A DNA stretch of 64,000 nt from Litorivicinus sp965656605 (lineage in GTDB: Bacteria > Pseudomonadota > Gammaproteobacteria > Pseudomonadales > Litorivicinaceae), in contig CBFHLC010000005.1 in assembly GCA_965656605.1 (NCBI GenBank), positions 1-64,000 on the forward strand, in the 5' to 3' direction. Positions within the stretch are counted from its first letter, which is position 1, and each line of letters opens with the position of its first letter. The position numbers and the translations under genes were made by a program. This document shows positions 7,615 through 16,414 of the stretch, one piece after another. The notes beneath the pieces were generated by a model, which was not told where the DNA came from, searched no databases, and was given only the letters and a program-made list of their open reading frames with translations.

Positions 7615-9193
7615 TGGTTGGGCGACCCGCTTGGGTATTTTCGGGATAATCCAGCGAGTAATGCAGTCCACGGGATTCTTTGCGATCCAGCGCACAGCGC
7701 ACCATCAGCTCAGCCACCTGAACCAAATTACGTAGCTCCAGCAGATTACCGGTCACGGTGTAGTTGCTATAGAACTCATCAATCTCGGACTTCAGCAACT
7801 CCACCCGGTGCAGGGCGCGCAACAGACGCTTGTCAGTACGCACGATGCCAACGTAATCCCACATGAACCGACGTGCCTCGTCCCAGTTGTGGCTGATCAC
7901 CACGTCCTCGTCTGAATCTGCCACCTGCGACTCATCCCAGGGCTGGTAGCTGCTCAAATCCAAGTCCGGCAAATCATCCGCATGGATTTTGGCGGCCGCC
8001 CCACGACCCCACACGATGCACTCCAGAAGGCTGTTGCTGGCCATTCGGTTAGCCCCGTGCAAGCCGGTATAGCTGACCTCGCCGATGGCATACAGACCTG
8101 GCAGGTCAGTTTGTCCCTGATGATCAACCATCACGCCGCCGCAGGTGTAGTGCGCAGCGGGCACCACCGGGATGGGCTGCTGGCTGATGTCGATGCCGTA
8201 CTCGGCGCACTTCTCCATGATGGTAGGGAAGTGTTTTTGAATGAAGTCACGCGGCTTGTGGCTGATGTCCAAATACAGGTGTTCAGCGCCCAGACGCTTC
8301 ATTTCAAAGTCGATCGCCCGTGCTACCACATCACGCGGGGCCAACTCGCCCCGGGGATCATGACGGTGCATAAAGGGTTCGCCATCAGGCAGGGTTAACC
8401 GGCCGCCTTCGCCACGCAGGGCTTCGCTGATCAAAAAGGTTTTAGCGTCGGGGTGATGCAGGCAGGTCGGGTGGAATTGGTTGAATTCCATATTGGCCAC
8501 ACGGCAACCCGCCCGATACGCCATCGCGATACCGTCACCCGAGGCGCCGGCCGGATTCGAGGTGTAAAAGTAGACTTTGCTGGCGCCACCGGTGGCCAGC
8601 ACCACGGCCTTGGCGGCAAAGGTCTGCACCCGCTGTTTGCCCAGGTGATAGGCGTACACGCCGCGCACCTGACGCTGCTCAATCGGCAGGGATTTATCCA
8701 CGATTAGATCGACTGCGACCCGCTGATCAAAAAATCGGATGTTGGAGCGCTCACGCGCCTGGGTGACCAGTGCCCGATAGATTTCGGCACCGGTGGCGTC
8801 GGCTGCGTGCAAGACCCGACGATGGGAGTGGCCGCCCTCGCGGGTTAGGTGGAACTTGCCGTCGGATTCGTCAAAGTGGGTGCCTTGCTCTACCAGCCAG
8901 TTGATGCTGTCCTCGCCGGCCTCGACCGTATGACGGACCGCCGCTTCGTTACATAACCCGCCGCCGGCCACCAGAGTGTCCTGAACGTGCTCCTCTAACG
9001 AGTCGGTCGACTCGACCACCGCGGCAATGCCGCCCTGAGCCCACGGGGTGCTGCCGCCCACGGCGTTTTTGCTTAGCACGGCAACGGTTAGGTGTTCAGG
9101 TAAATCCAACGCGCAGGCTAACCCGGCGGCGCCGGATCCTAGAATGACGACATCAAAGGCAAAAGGTGCGTAGCTCGAGGGCACGGGGAGCAT
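7595..9193 (-). CDS. nadB: L-aspartate oxidase (NAD biosynthesis)
   Basis: A 532-residue cytosolic flavoenzyme that oxidises L-aspartate to iminoaspartate, the first step of de novo NAD synthesis. The N-terminal FAD-binding motif VVILGSGAAGLACAL is followed by GGSTPWAQGGIAAV. Further along are EFNQFHPTC, the HYTCGGV region and SLLECIVWGRGAA, all typical of NadB rather than SdhA/FrdA. The gene is divergent from rpoE, the usual arrangement in gammaproteobacteria. nadA and nadC are not in the window. Confidence 0.95.
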   Translation of the reverse strand: MLPVPSSYAPFAFDVVILGSGAAGLACALDLPEHLTVAVLSKNAVGGSTPWAQGGIAAVVESTDSLEEHVQDTLVAGGGLCNEAAVRHTVEAGEDSINWLVEQGTHFDESDGKFHLTREGGHSHRRVLHAADATGAEIYRALVTQARERSNIRFFDQRVAVDLIVDKSLPIEQRQVRGVYAYHLGKQRVQTFAAKAVVLATGGASKVYFYTSNPAGASGDGIAMAYRAGCRVANMEFNQFHPTCLHHPDAKTFLISEALRGEGGRLTLPDGEPFMHRHDPRGELAPRDVVARAIDFEMKRLGAEHLYLDISHKPRDFIQKHFPTIMEKCAEYGIDISQQPIPVVPAAHYTCGGVMVDHQGQTDLPGLYAIGEVSYTGLHGANRMASNSLLECIVWGRGAAAKIHADDLPDLDLSSYQPWDESQVADSDEDVVISHNWDEARRFMWDYVGIVRTDKRLLRALHRVELLKSEIDEFYSNYTVTGNLLELRNLVQVAELMVRCALDRKESRGLHYSLDYPENTQAGRPTIIHPES

Positions 9194-9264
9194 CTCTGTT
9201 GTTAAGTTTCATCGCAGTCTACCAGTGCGACCGGACTTTTGGACAATCAGACGCTATGGTGAGG

Positions 9265-9292
9265 GGAACCCGAGAATGATCCCGCGGTCAGA
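9265..9292 (+). promoter_or_regulatory. Putative sigma-E (RpoE) autoregulatory promoter
   Basis: GGAACC (9265-9270) and TCAGA (9288-9292), separated by 17 nt, resemble the extracytoplasmic sigma factor elements GGAACTT and TCTGA/TCAAA. They would place the mRNA start about 20 nt before the rpoE ATG at 9318. The match is partial, so this is inference supported by position and by the known autoregulation of rpoE in relatives. Confidence 0.35.
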
Positions 9293-9317
9293 CCAGCATC
9301 TGCCACAGGATCACACG

Positions 9318-9956
9318 ATGAACGCCACAGCGACTGTACTGCCTTTGATGCGAATTAGCCCTGACGACTCCGACGAAATACTGGTCAGCCAAGCTGGTTT
9401 GGGCAACGCGCGTGCGTTCGAATTTTTGGTCAAGAAATACCAGCATCGGGTGCTAGCGTTGATCGGACGTTATGTGCGCGATCATTCCGAGGCACAGGAC
9501 GTCGCTCAGGACACTTTTATTCGGGCCTACAAAGCCATTCCAAAATTCCGCGGTGACAGCCAGTTCTATACCTGGCTGTATCGCATCGCGGTTAACACCG
9601 CCAAGAATCATCTGGTCTCGAAGGGCCGTCGCTTGCCCGAGGTCGACGTGGATATCAACGATGCCGAGCAGTTCGACGGTGCCGATTGGTTGCGCTCCCA
9701 CGATACGCCCGAGGCCAACACGGGCCGCGATCGCCTAGAGCTAGCCGTGCGCCAGGCCATTGCCGAGTTGCCCGAGGATTTGCGCGTCGCACTGACCCTG
9801 CGCGAGTTGGAGTCTCGCAGCTACGAGGAGATCGCCCAGATCATGGGGTGCCCGGTGGGAACGGTCCGTTCGCGCATCTTTCGTGCCCGCGATACGGTCA
9901 GCAAAAAGATCGAACCCTACATGGATGGAACTTTTCGTGAGGGGGGCGGTCAATGA
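9318..9956 (+). CDS. rpoE: RNA polymerase sigma factor RpoE (sigma-E/AlgU)
   Basis: A 212-residue ECF sigma factor controlling the envelope-stress response. Region 2 includes FLVKKYQHRVLALIGRYV, DVAQDTFIRAYKAIPKFRG and FYTWLYRIAVNTAKNHL. Region 4 includes LPEDLRVALTLRELE and the recognition helix SYEEIAQIMGCPVGTVRSR. It is about 20 residues longer at the N-terminus than E. coli RpoE. The ATG at 9318 has AGGA 7 nt upstream; the in-frame extension to 9225 runs through the promoter region. rseA overlaps the stop (ATGA), giving the classic rpoE-rseA-rseB-rseC-mucD order. Confidence 0.96.
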   Translation: MNATATVLPLMRISPDDSDEILVSQAGLGNARAFEFLVKKYQHRVLALIGRYVRDHSEAQDVAQDTFIRAYKAIPKFRGDSQFYTWLYRIAVNTAKNHLVSKGRRLPEVDVDINDAEQFDGADWLRSHDTPEANTGRDRLELAVRQAIAELPEDLRVALTLRELESRSYEEIAQIMGCPVGTVRSRIFRARDTVSKKIEPYMDGTFREGGGQ

Positions 9957-10582
9957 AGGGTGACAATCAGGATCTACCAAGGATCGATAAGGTTATGACG
10001 GACAAAATTCGCGAATCACTTTCTGCCATGTACGACGGGCAGGCCGACAGCTTCGAGGCACGCCGCGCGCTGTCCGAGATCGATCGCAACCCTGAATTAG
10101 CAGATCAGTGGCGTAATTACAGCCTGATTGGTGATGCCATGCGCAGCGAAGGGGCTGGATCCCCAGATCTGGATCTAAGCGCAGGCATTATGGATCGCAT
10201 CCAAGGCGGCGAGCAGGCTCAGCCTGTGGCTTCAAAGGCTCATTGGTCGCGCAAGTGGTACGCACAGGCAGCGGTCGCCGCCGGTGTTGCCTTTACCCTG
10301 ATGCTGGGTTTGAACGCGACCGACTCCCAGGCACCCGCGCAGCTGGCCAGCCAAGGGGCGACTGACTTTACCCCTAGCACCACCGCGAATCCGCTAGCGC
10401 TGCAGGCCAGCACGATCAGCCGCACCGCCGAGCAAAGCCCCGCCATGCAGGCCTTGCAGGCGCAGCTCCAAACCGAGATTCAGGCCTACATGATTCGTCA
10501 TGCCGAGCACACCGCTGCCAGCGGTCAGCAGGGTTTGTTACCCTTGGCTCGTGTAATGGAAAACGACCAGGAGCTCCCTTGA
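9953..10582 (+). CDS. rseA: Anti-sigma-E factor RseA (MucA)
   Basis: A 209-residue inner-membrane protein that holds RpoE inactive until DegS/RseP proteolysis. The cytoplasmic N-terminal sigma-binding domain has ESLSAMYDGQADSFEARRAL and WRNYSLIGDAMR. A single membrane segment at about 103-120 (WYAQAAVAAGVAFTLMLGL) is followed by a periplasmic tail that would bind RseB. The ATG overlaps the rpoE stop by 4 nt. An alternative ATG at 9995 (MTDKIRESL) lies nearer the conserved domain and would give 195 residues. Confidence 0.92.
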   Translation: MKGDNQDLPRIDKVMTDKIRESLSAMYDGQADSFEARRALSEIDRNPELADQWRNYSLIGDAMRSEGAGSPDLDLSAGIMDRIQGGEQAQPVASKAHWSRKWYAQAAVAAGVAFTLMLGLNATDSQAPAQLASQGATDFTPSTTANPLALQASTISRTAEQSPAMQALQAQLQTEIQAYMIRHAEHTAASGQQGLLPLARVMENDQELP

Positions 10583-11550
10583 TTCGCAAGTGGATGACCG
10601 GGGCGGCTTTTGCCGCCCTTTTTGTATCTCCCGTCGGCGCCGCGCCGATGGCAACTGATCCGATGGCTGAAAAAGTCTTGGCTCAGATGAGCTCAGCTTT
10701 TATGAATCGCGCCTGGTCGGGAATGATGATGTACACGCAGGACGGACATTCCGTGTCACTGCAGTTCCATCAGGACGTCGTTGGCGGCAAAACCGTTGAG
10801 CGAATGGAGCGCCTGTCGGGCGATCCGATCCAAGTCATGCGCCGGGGCAACTGGCTGCTAGGTTTGTACCCGGGGGCGGAATCGATGCGTCAGGGCCATG
10901 CGCTGCCGGCGGGCAACCTGCCGCCGTTGAACGAGCGGATCGAGCACGTCAAATCCCATTACACACTGCAGCTAGGCGAGATCACTCGCGTGGCCGGTCG
11001 CACTGCTCAGCCGATTTACTTGAAGGCTAACGATCAATACCGCTACAGCCGTCGCTACTGGTGTGACACCGAAACCGGGCTGATGTTACGCAGCCAAACC
11101 TTGGACAGCGCCGGTCAAGTGCTCGAGCAGTTCGAGTTTGTCTCGATCAAGCTGGGCCAGCCCATTGAGCAAGAAACCGTAGTGGTGGATGCCCAGGGGA
11201 TGCAGGTCTTTCGCCATGCGGTGGTCAATACCCCGTTGGCTGACGTGTCACCACTCAATGAATTGCCGCCGGGCTTTATTCCGGTGGGGCAGGGCGCCAT
11301 GGATCAGCCGATTCAGACGCATTTGTTTACCGACGGGGTATCCATGGTCTCTGTATTTTACGAGGCGGTGGCCGGACCCAGCCCCGACGTTCTAGCCAGT
11401 CAGGGGCCGACTCAGGCGTTCAGTCAGGTGATTCAGGTCGGGGATCAGCACTTTAAAGTGACCGTCGTCGGCGAGGTACCCGAAACCCTGCTGCGCAGTA
11501 TGGTTAAAACGGTTAACCCCCGTGCGCTCGCGGATTTGATCAATGGCTGA
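10579..11550 (+). CDS. rseB: Periplasmic sigma-E regulator RseB (MucB)
   Basis: A 323-residue periplasmic protein that binds RseA and delays its cleavage until lipid or LPS signals arrive. A signal peptide (MIRKWMTGAAFAALFVSPVGA) is followed by the MucB/RseB domain with FMNRAWSGMMMYTQDGH, then LQLGEITRVAGR. The start is TTG at 10579, with AGGAG about 6 nt upstream and a TTGA overlap with the rseA stop. No ATG gives the signal peptide. rseC starts 8 nt before its end. Confidence 0.92.
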   Translation: MIRKWMTGAAFAALFVSPVGAAPMATDPMAEKVLAQMSSAFMNRAWSGMMMYTQDGHSVSLQFHQDVVGGKTVERMERLSGDPIQVMRRGNWLLGLYPGAESMRQGHALPAGNLPPLNERIEHVKSHYTLQLGEITRVAGRTAQPIYLKANDQYRYSRRYWCDTETGLMLRSQTLDSAGQVLEQFEFVSIKLGQPIEQETVVVDAQGMQVFRHAVVNTPLADVSPLNELPPGFIPVGQGAMDQPIQTHLFTDGVSMVSVFYEAVAGPSPDVLASQGPTQAFSQVIQVGDQHFKVTVVGEVPETLLRSMVKTVNPRALADLING

Positions 11551-11953
11551 GTGCGATACCCAGCCGGGTAAAATTGTCGCGATTCGTGATGATCAAGTGG
11601 CCGTTCAAACCCAGGCCCGCGGCGGATGCGGCCGGTGCCAGTCCCCCGGTGGTTGCGGTCGGCCGATGGACGAGCGCACCACGACCACCTGGCTACCCAA
11701 CTCGGGTGATTATCAAGTGGGTGATGCGGTCGATCTACTCGTCGCCGTACCCGAGCTAGAACACGCGGCCTGGCGTGCCTACGGCATTCCGCTGATCACT
11801 CTGATGGCCGGCGCCTATGCCGGTCAGTCCGCTGGGGACCTGTTTGCTGTGATCGGTGCCGGTCTGGGCTTGTTGGCCGGATTGGCTTGGGTACGTTGGC
11901 GTTCGCGCCGCCTGTCCCCACATCTATGGATACAGCCACGTAACCAAAGTTAA
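11543..11953 (+). CDS. rseC: RseC/MucC family membrane protein (sigma-E regulator)
   Basis: A 136-residue inner-membrane protein. The N-terminal Cys-rich segment has GGCGRCQSPGGCGR. Two membrane helices follow (about 79-95, YGIPLITLMAGAYAGQ, and 97-115, DLFAVIGAGLGLLAGLAW), then a basic cytoplasmic tail. The family modulates sigma-E or redox systems (RsxC/SoxR reduction) by a poorly understood route. It overlaps rseB by 8 nt. The stop lies inside an inverted repeat that precedes mucD. Confidence 0.88.
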   Translation: MAECDTQPGKIVAIRDDQVAVQTQARGGCGRCQSPGGCGRPMDERTTTTWLPNSGDYQVGDAVDLLVAVPELEHAAWRAYGIPLITLMAGAYAGQSAGDLFAVIGAGLGLLAGLAWVRWRSRRLSPHLWIQPRNQS

Positions 11954-11978
11954 CCCGCATCGCTGAAACCTTTGGTTA
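11941..11978. repeat. Inverted repeat between rseC and mucD
   Basis: TAACCAAAG (11941-11949) is repeated as CTTTGGTTA (11970-11978), a perfect 9-bp arm pair around a 20-nt spacer. The left arm overlaps the last codons of rseC. No T-run follows, so it is not an obvious intrinsic terminator. It could be an mRNA processing hairpin or an operator. Confidence 0.5.
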
Positions 11979-12024
11979 AGTTATGGCTCAAAGCCTTATC
12001 GATACAACAACAAGGGTATTCAAC

Positions 12025-13410
12025 ATGCGATTGATAGCACTCTGCATTCCTTTGATTCTGTGGGCCAGCACGGCCCGTGCGAATCTACCTGACTTCAGGG
12101 ATTTGGTTCGCGACGTCAGCCCCTCGGTGGTCAACATCTCGACCACCAATGTGGTTCAGGAACCGGTTGCCAATAACAACCGCGATCCTCGATTGGATCA
12201 GCTGCCAGACATCTTCCGTGACTTTTTCGGCAATCCCCCAGGCGGTTTTCCCCGCCGTGGGCCCGGTGGTGGTCCAGGTAGCGAGCCTCAGTCCCTGGGC
12301 TCGGGTTTCATCATCAGCGATGACGGTTACGTGTTAACTAATAATCACGTGATCGAGAACGCCGAGGAAATCATTGTTCGCCTGAATGATCGCCGTGAGT
12401 TGGTCGCCACCTTAATCGGTGCGGATCCGCGTTCGGATTTGGCGTTGTTGAAAATCGAAGCAGACAATCTGCCGGCGGTGAAAATGGCCAAGCCGGACGA
12501 TCTAGATCCGGGTCAGTGGGTGCTGGCGATCGGCTCGCCCTTTGGGTTTGATTACAGCGTCACGGCTGGCATCGTCAGTGCGGTAGGGCGCTCGTTGCCT
12601 CGTGAAAACTACGTTCCGTTCATCCAGACCGATGTTGCGATTAACCCCGGTAATTCCGGCGGTCCGCTGTTTAACTTGGACGGTGAAGTCGTCGGCATCA
12701 ACAGCCAGATCTACACCCGCTCTGGCGGATTCATGGGGCTATCCTTTGCGATCCCGGTGGACATGGCGATGGACGTTGTCGATCAGCTGATCGAGACCGG
12801 CACGGTCGAGCGCGGATGGTTGGGTGTTCTAATCCAAGAGGTCAATCGTGATCTGGCCGAGTCCTTTGGCCTGGACAAGCCCCAAGGTGCACTGATTGCG
12901 CAAGTGGTGCCGGACGGGCCTGCTGCCAGCTCGCCTCTACAGCCCGGTGATGTCGTGTTGGAATTCAACGGCCGCGAGGTCACTCGCAGCTCGGATCTGC
13001 CGCCATTGGTCGGCCGAGTTCGCCCCGGCAACAGCGCCGATGTGCTGGTCTGGCGTGACGGTGGTGAGCGCATGCTGCAGATTGAAATCGGCCAGCTGCC
13101 GACTAATCCGCAAGCTGCGCGTCAACCCATGCGCGATGCCAACGTAGCCGGCATGAGCGTGGAAGAGGTGCCGGACAACTTAAAAGCCGAGTGGGACATC
13201 GACGGCGGTGTGTTGATCAAAGGCATTACCAGCCGACGTGCTCAGGCCGCGGGCATCCGAGTAGGTGACGTGATCCTCCAGATCGCTGGAAACGAGATTT
13301 CATCGGTCGCGGACTTCCGCAGCATCGTCGATCGACTCGAAGGCGGTGGCCGTGTTCCAGTCTTGTTAGTGCGCGACGGAAACCCCACATTCGTATCACT
13401 GCGCCTATAA
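12025..13410 (+). CDS. mucD: Periplasmic serine protease MucD (DegP/HtrA family)
   Basis: A 461-residue periplasmic protease/chaperone that removes misfolded envelope proteins and damps sigma-E activation. A signal peptide (MRLIALCIPLILWASTARA) is followed by a trypsin-like domain with catalytic His108 (LTNNHVIE), Asp138 (DPRSDLALLK) and Ser211 (NPGNSGGPLF). Two PDZ domains follow at about 265-360 and 365-455. A Gly/Pro-rich loop at residues 69-88 (GNPPGGFPRRGPGGGPG) sits where DegP-type proteases have their LA loop. The ATG at 12025 has AAGGG 8 nt upstream and yields the signal peptide; the earlier ATG at 11983 does not. Confidence 0.94.
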   Translation: MRLIALCIPLILWASTARANLPDFRDLVRDVSPSVVNISTTNVVQEPVANNNRDPRLDQLPDIFRDFFGNPPGGFPRRGPGGGPGSEPQSLGSGFIISDDGYVLTNNHVIENAEEIIVRLNDRRELVATLIGADPRSDLALLKIEADNLPAVKMAKPDDLDPGQWVLAIGSPFGFDYSVTAGIVSAVGRSLPRENYVPFIQTDVAINPGNSGGPLFNLDGEVVGINSQIYTRSGGFMGLSFAIPVDMAMDVVDQLIETGTVERGWLGVLIQEVNRDLAESFGLDKPQGALIAQVVPDGPAASSPLQPGDVVLEFNGREVTRSSDLPPLVGRVRPGNSADVLVWRDGGERMLQIEIGQLPTNPQAARQPMRDANVAGMSVEEVPDNLKAEWDIDGGVLIKGITSRRAQAAGIRVGDVILQIAGNEISSVADFRSIVDRLEGGGRVPVLLVRDGNPTFVSLRL

Positions 13411-13420
13411 CGTGAAATAA

Positions 13421-13452
13421 ACGGACTCTACCCTCGCGGTGGGGTCCGTTCC
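13421..13452 (+). terminator. Possible hairpin terminator after mucD
   Basis: ACGGAC (13421-13426) pairs with GTCCGT (13444-13449). The stem continues inward as TCTACC/GGTGGG with G-T wobbles around a CTCGC loop. Only a short T/C-rich stretch follows, so termination may be partial. It lies between the mucD stop and the lepA promoter. Confidence 0.45.
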
Positions 13453-13456
13453 TCCC

Positions 13457-13462
13457 TATAAT
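13457..13462 (+). promoter_or_regulatory. -10 box (TATAAT) upstream of lepA
   Basis: A perfect TATAAT followed by GCGGG lies 28 nt before the TTG start of lepA. The in-frame ATG at 13461 falls inside this box, which argues against that ATG as the start. No good -35 box is seen 16-18 nt upstream. Confidence 0.5.
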
Positions 13463-13490
13463 GCGGGCCGACATCACGAGGATATCGAGC

Positions 13491-15293
13491 TTGAGCAGCG
13501 ACCTTTCGCACATCAGAAATTTTTCCATTATTGCCCACATCGACCACGGTAAATCGACCTTGGCCGACCGCTTTATTCAGTACTGTGGCGGTTTGACCGA
13601 GCGCGAAATGGCCGCTCAGGTGTTGGACTCAATGGACATCGAACGCGAACGTGGGATCACTATCAAATCCCAGTCCGTGACGCTGAATTACACCGCTAAA
13701 GACGGCGAGACGTATCAGCTGAACTTCATTGATACCCCCGGCCACGTAGATTTCAGCTACGAAGTGTCGCGCTCACTGGCAGCCTGCGAAGGCGCATTGT
13801 TGGTGGTCGATGCCGGTCAGGGCGTCGAGGCGCAATCCGTGGCGAATTGCTACACCGCCATCGAGATGGGCCTGGAAGTGATGCCCGTTTTGAACAAGAT
13901 GGATTTGCCGCAGGCAGAACCGGATCGCGTCAAAGAAGAGATCGAAGAGATCATCGGCATTGATGCGACCGACGCTGTGCCCTGCAGTGCCAAATCCGGG
14001 ATGGGCATCGAAGAGGTGCTCGAGCAGCTAGTGCAAACCGTGCCAGCCCCGGTGGGCGACACCGAAGCGCCGCTGCAAGCACTGATTATTGATTCTTGGT
14101 TCGACAACTACCTAGGGGTCGTCTCGCTGATTCGTGTGACCCAGGGCCAGATCAACAAGAAAGACAAATTTGTCATTAAGAGTACTGGTCAGACCCACCA
14201 AGCGGATCAAATCGGCATCTTTACGCCCAAGCGCGAAGTCACCCACAGCCTAAAAGCAGGCGAGGTGGGTTTCTTGGTCGCTGGTATTAAGGACATTCAA
14301 GGCGCGCCCGTGGGTGACACCCTGATCAGTGTGGGCAATCCGGATACCGAAGCACTATCAGGCTTCCAGAAAGTGCAGCCCCGGGTATTCGCCGGTTTGT
14401 TCCCGGTCAGCTCAGATGACTTCGAGGACTTCCGCGAGGCGCTTGAAAAGCTAACCCTGAACGATGCCAGCCTGCACTACGAGCCCGAGGTGTCTGACGC
14501 ACTGGGCTTTGGTTTCCGTTGCGGATTCCTAGGCATGTTGCACATGGAAATCATTCAAGAGCGTCTAGAGCGCGAATACAACTTGGATTTGATCACCACC
14601 GCGCCGACTGTGGTCTTCCAGGTCGAGATGGCGGACGGCGAGATTGTCGAGGTCGACAACCCCTCACGCCTGCCTGATGCCGGACAAATTAACGAGATGC
14701 GCGAGCCCATTGTGCAGGCCAATATCCTGGTGCCCCAAGAGTATCTGGGTAACGTGATCGGACTGTGCGTTGAAAAGCGCGGTACGCAAAAAGACATGCG
14801 CTTTTTGGGTAACCAAGTGCAGATCACCTGGGAGCTTCCCATGGCCGAAGTGGTCATGGACTTCTTTGATCGCCTGAAATCGGTCAGCCGCGGATTTGCC
14901 TCGCTGGATTATCAATTCATGCGATTCGAGCCGGCCAAGCTGGTCCGTCTGGATGTGTTGATCAACGGCGAGCGTGTGGATGCCTTGGCCGCCATTGTTC
15001 ACCGTGATCACAGCCAAAGCCGTGGCCGTAACCTGTGCGACAAAATGAAAGAGCTGATTCCGCGTCAGATGTTTGATGTTGCGATTCAGGGCGCGATCGG
15101 CGGCCACATCATCGCTCGCACCACGGTTAAAGCCCTGCGTAAAAACGTCACGGCCAAGTGCTACGGCGGCGACGTTAGCCGCAAGAAAAAGCTGTTGGAA
15201 AAACAAAAAGCCGGCAAGAAGCGTATGAAGCAGGTCGGCAGTGTCGAGATCCCGCAGGACGCGTTCTTGGCGGTACTGAAAGTGGATAACTAA
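13491..15293 (+). CDS. lepA: Elongation factor 4 (LepA), back-translocating GTPase
   Basis: A 600-residue ribosome-dependent GTPase. G1 is AHIDHGKST (residues 15-23), G3 is DTPGH (81-85) and G4 is NKMD (135-138). The LepA-specific C-terminal domain ends GKKRMKQVGSVEIPQDAFLAVLKV. The start chosen is TTG at 13491: GAGGA lies 8 nt upstream, the protein then begins MSSDLSHIRNFSIIAHID as in the family, and the total length matches the 599 residues of E. coli LepA. The upstream ATG (13461) lies within the predicted -10 box. It forms the start of the lepA-lepB-DUF4845-rnc-era-recO-pdxJ-acpS string. Confidence 0.95.
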   Translation: MSSDLSHIRNFSIIAHIDHGKSTLADRFIQYCGGLTEREMAAQVLDSMDIERERGITIKSQSVTLNYTAKDGETYQLNFIDTPGHVDFSYEVSRSLAACEGALLVVDAGQGVEAQSVANCYTAIEMGLEVMPVLNKMDLPQAEPDRVKEEIEEIIGIDATDAVPCSAKSGMGIEEVLEQLVQTVPAPVGDTEAPLQALIIDSWFDNYLGVVSLIRVTQGQINKKDKFVIKSTGQTHQADQIGIFTPKREVTHSLKAGEVGFLVAGIKDIQGAPVGDTLISVGNPDTEALSGFQKVQPRVFAGLFPVSSDDFEDFREALEKLTLNDASLHYEPEVSDALGFGFRCGFLGMLHMEIIQERLEREYNLDLITTAPTVVFQVEMADGEIVEVDNPSRLPDAGQINEMREPIVQANILVPQEYLGNVIGLCVEKRGTQKDMRFLGNQVQITWELPMAEVVMDFFDRLKSVSRGFASLDYQFMRFEPAKLVRLDVLINGERVDALAAIVHRDHSQSRGRNLCDKMKELIPRQMFDVAIQGAIGGHIIARTTVKALRKNVTAKCYGGDVSRKKKLLEKQKAGKKRMKQVGSVEIPQDAFLAVLKVDN

Positions 15294-16046
15294 TTGGAAA
15301 ATATTGATTTCGCGTTGGTGTTGTTGATCGCAGTCGCGATCAGCGGCGTGCTGTGGTTCTTTGACAAGCTCATCACCGCGAAACGGCGTGATTCCAATGC
15401 GCCAGACCCTTGGTGGGTTGAATACGGGGCCGGATTCTTTCCGGTGTTGTTTGTGGTGTTTGCCCTGCGCAGCTTCTTTTACGAGCCCTACCAGATCCCA
15501 TCAGAATCGATGATGCCCAACCTAGAGGTCGGCGACTTTATTTTGGTCAACCGCTGGACTTACGGTTTGCGTATGCCGGTGACTGGCAAGGTAGTGATCC
15601 CGATCAACCAGCCCGAGCGCGGCGATGTTATGGTGTTCCGCTTTCCGGCTCAGCAAAACGTGGCCTACATCAAGCGCATCATCGGCCTGCCCGGTGACGT
15701 GATTGAAGTCGCCAACAAGCAGATCCTGATCAATGGCGAGCCTGTGCGCACCGTGCTGCAAACCGAGCCCGGCATCCCGGTATCCGTTCGTCAATCCGTC
15801 GAGACCATTGGGGATCGTGAATTCCCGACCTGGCGCACCAACAACCGCTTGGGCCGTGACGGACGTTGGGTAGTGCCCGAAGGTGAGTACTTTCTGATGG
15901 GCGACAACCGCGACAACTCAAACGACTCGCGTTTTTGGGGGTTTGTGCCGGACCACCTTATTATCGGAGAGGCGGTCTCGGTTTGGATGCATTGGGACGA
16001 GTTCTTGAGCCTGCCGGACTTCAGTACTGTCAGAGCGATTCCGTAA
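15294..16046 (+). CDS. lepB: Signal peptidase I (leader peptidase)
   Basis: A 250-residue inner-membrane protease that removes signal peptides from exported proteins. An N-terminal membrane helix is followed by a second hydrophobic segment (AGFFPVLFVVFALRSFF). The catalytic domain has box B PSESMMPNL with nucleophile Ser72, general base Lys127 in YIKRIIGLPGD, and box E GDNRDNSNDSRFWGFV. The TTG start at 15294 immediately follows the lepA stop, and the protein begins MENIDFALVLLIAV. The downstream gene overlaps its stop by one base. Confidence 0.95.
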   Translation: MENIDFALVLLIAVAISGVLWFFDKLITAKRRDSNAPDPWWVEYGAGFFPVLFVVFALRSFFYEPYQIPSESMMPNLEVGDFILVNRWTYGLRMPVTGKVVIPINQPERGDVMVFRFPAQQNVAYIKRIIGLPGDVIEVANKQILINGEPVRTVLQTEPGIPVSVRQSVETIGDREFPTWRTNNRLGRDGRWVVPEGEYFLMGDNRDNSNDSRFWGFVPDHLIIGEAVSVWMHWDEFLSLPDFSTVRAIP

Positions 16047-16414
16047 TGCAACGTCAGTCAGGATTTTCATTTTTCTGGGCGCTGGTGATTGTCGTCCTGC
16101 TAAGCGCGGCCGGCTTGTTCGGCATTCGTGTCGGCGGTTTGTACTTTGATCACTGGGTCGTCCAAGAAGTCTTTGCGGATTGGCAGCAGGATCCCGAGGT
16201 GGCCGATTATACGGCTCGTGAGCTGCGCCGTGAGTTTGATACGCGCATGCGCGTGAATTCCCTAACCGGGGTCATGACCCGGGATGACCTAAGCATCGAG
16301 CGCAACGGCCAGCAGTGGATTATCACTGCGGATTACGAGCGCCGGGTCAATCTGTACGACAACATCGACTTGGTGGTGAGCTTTTCAGACACCGCCACGC
16401 TAGGCCAGCCATGA
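16046..16414 (+). CDS. DUF4845 single-pass membrane protein
   Basis: A 122-residue protein with one N-terminal membrane helix (FSFFWALVIVVLLSAAGLFGI). A conserved periplasmic-type domain follows, with VVQEVFADWQQDP and a C-terminal strand NLYDNIDLVVSF. Genes of this family sit between lepB and rnc in many pseudomonads and relatives; function unknown. The ATG at 16046 overlaps the lepB stop by one base, and rnc overlaps its own stop (ATGA). Confidence 0.88.
   Translation: MQRQSGFSFFWALVIVVLLSAAGLFGIRVGGLYFDHWVVQEVFADWQQDPEVADYTARELRREFDTRMRVNSLTGVMTRDDLSIERNGQQWIITADYERRVNLYDNIDLVVSFSDTATLGQP

Noticed and set aside
11964..11994. Sigma-E promoter directly upstream of mucD (GAAACC ... TCAAA)
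   Set aside because: The -35 match is only three of six bases in the aligned register, and the bases are better explained by the inverted repeat 11941-11978.
13461..13490. ATG at 13461 as start of lepA
   Set aside because: It lies inside the perfect TATAAT box; the TTG at 13491 has a well-placed GAGGA and gives the conserved N-terminus and length.
14664..15206. Long antisense ORF (180 residues) inside lepA
   Set aside because: Frame shadow of a conserved GTPase gene; composition follows lepA codon bias and no family motif is present.
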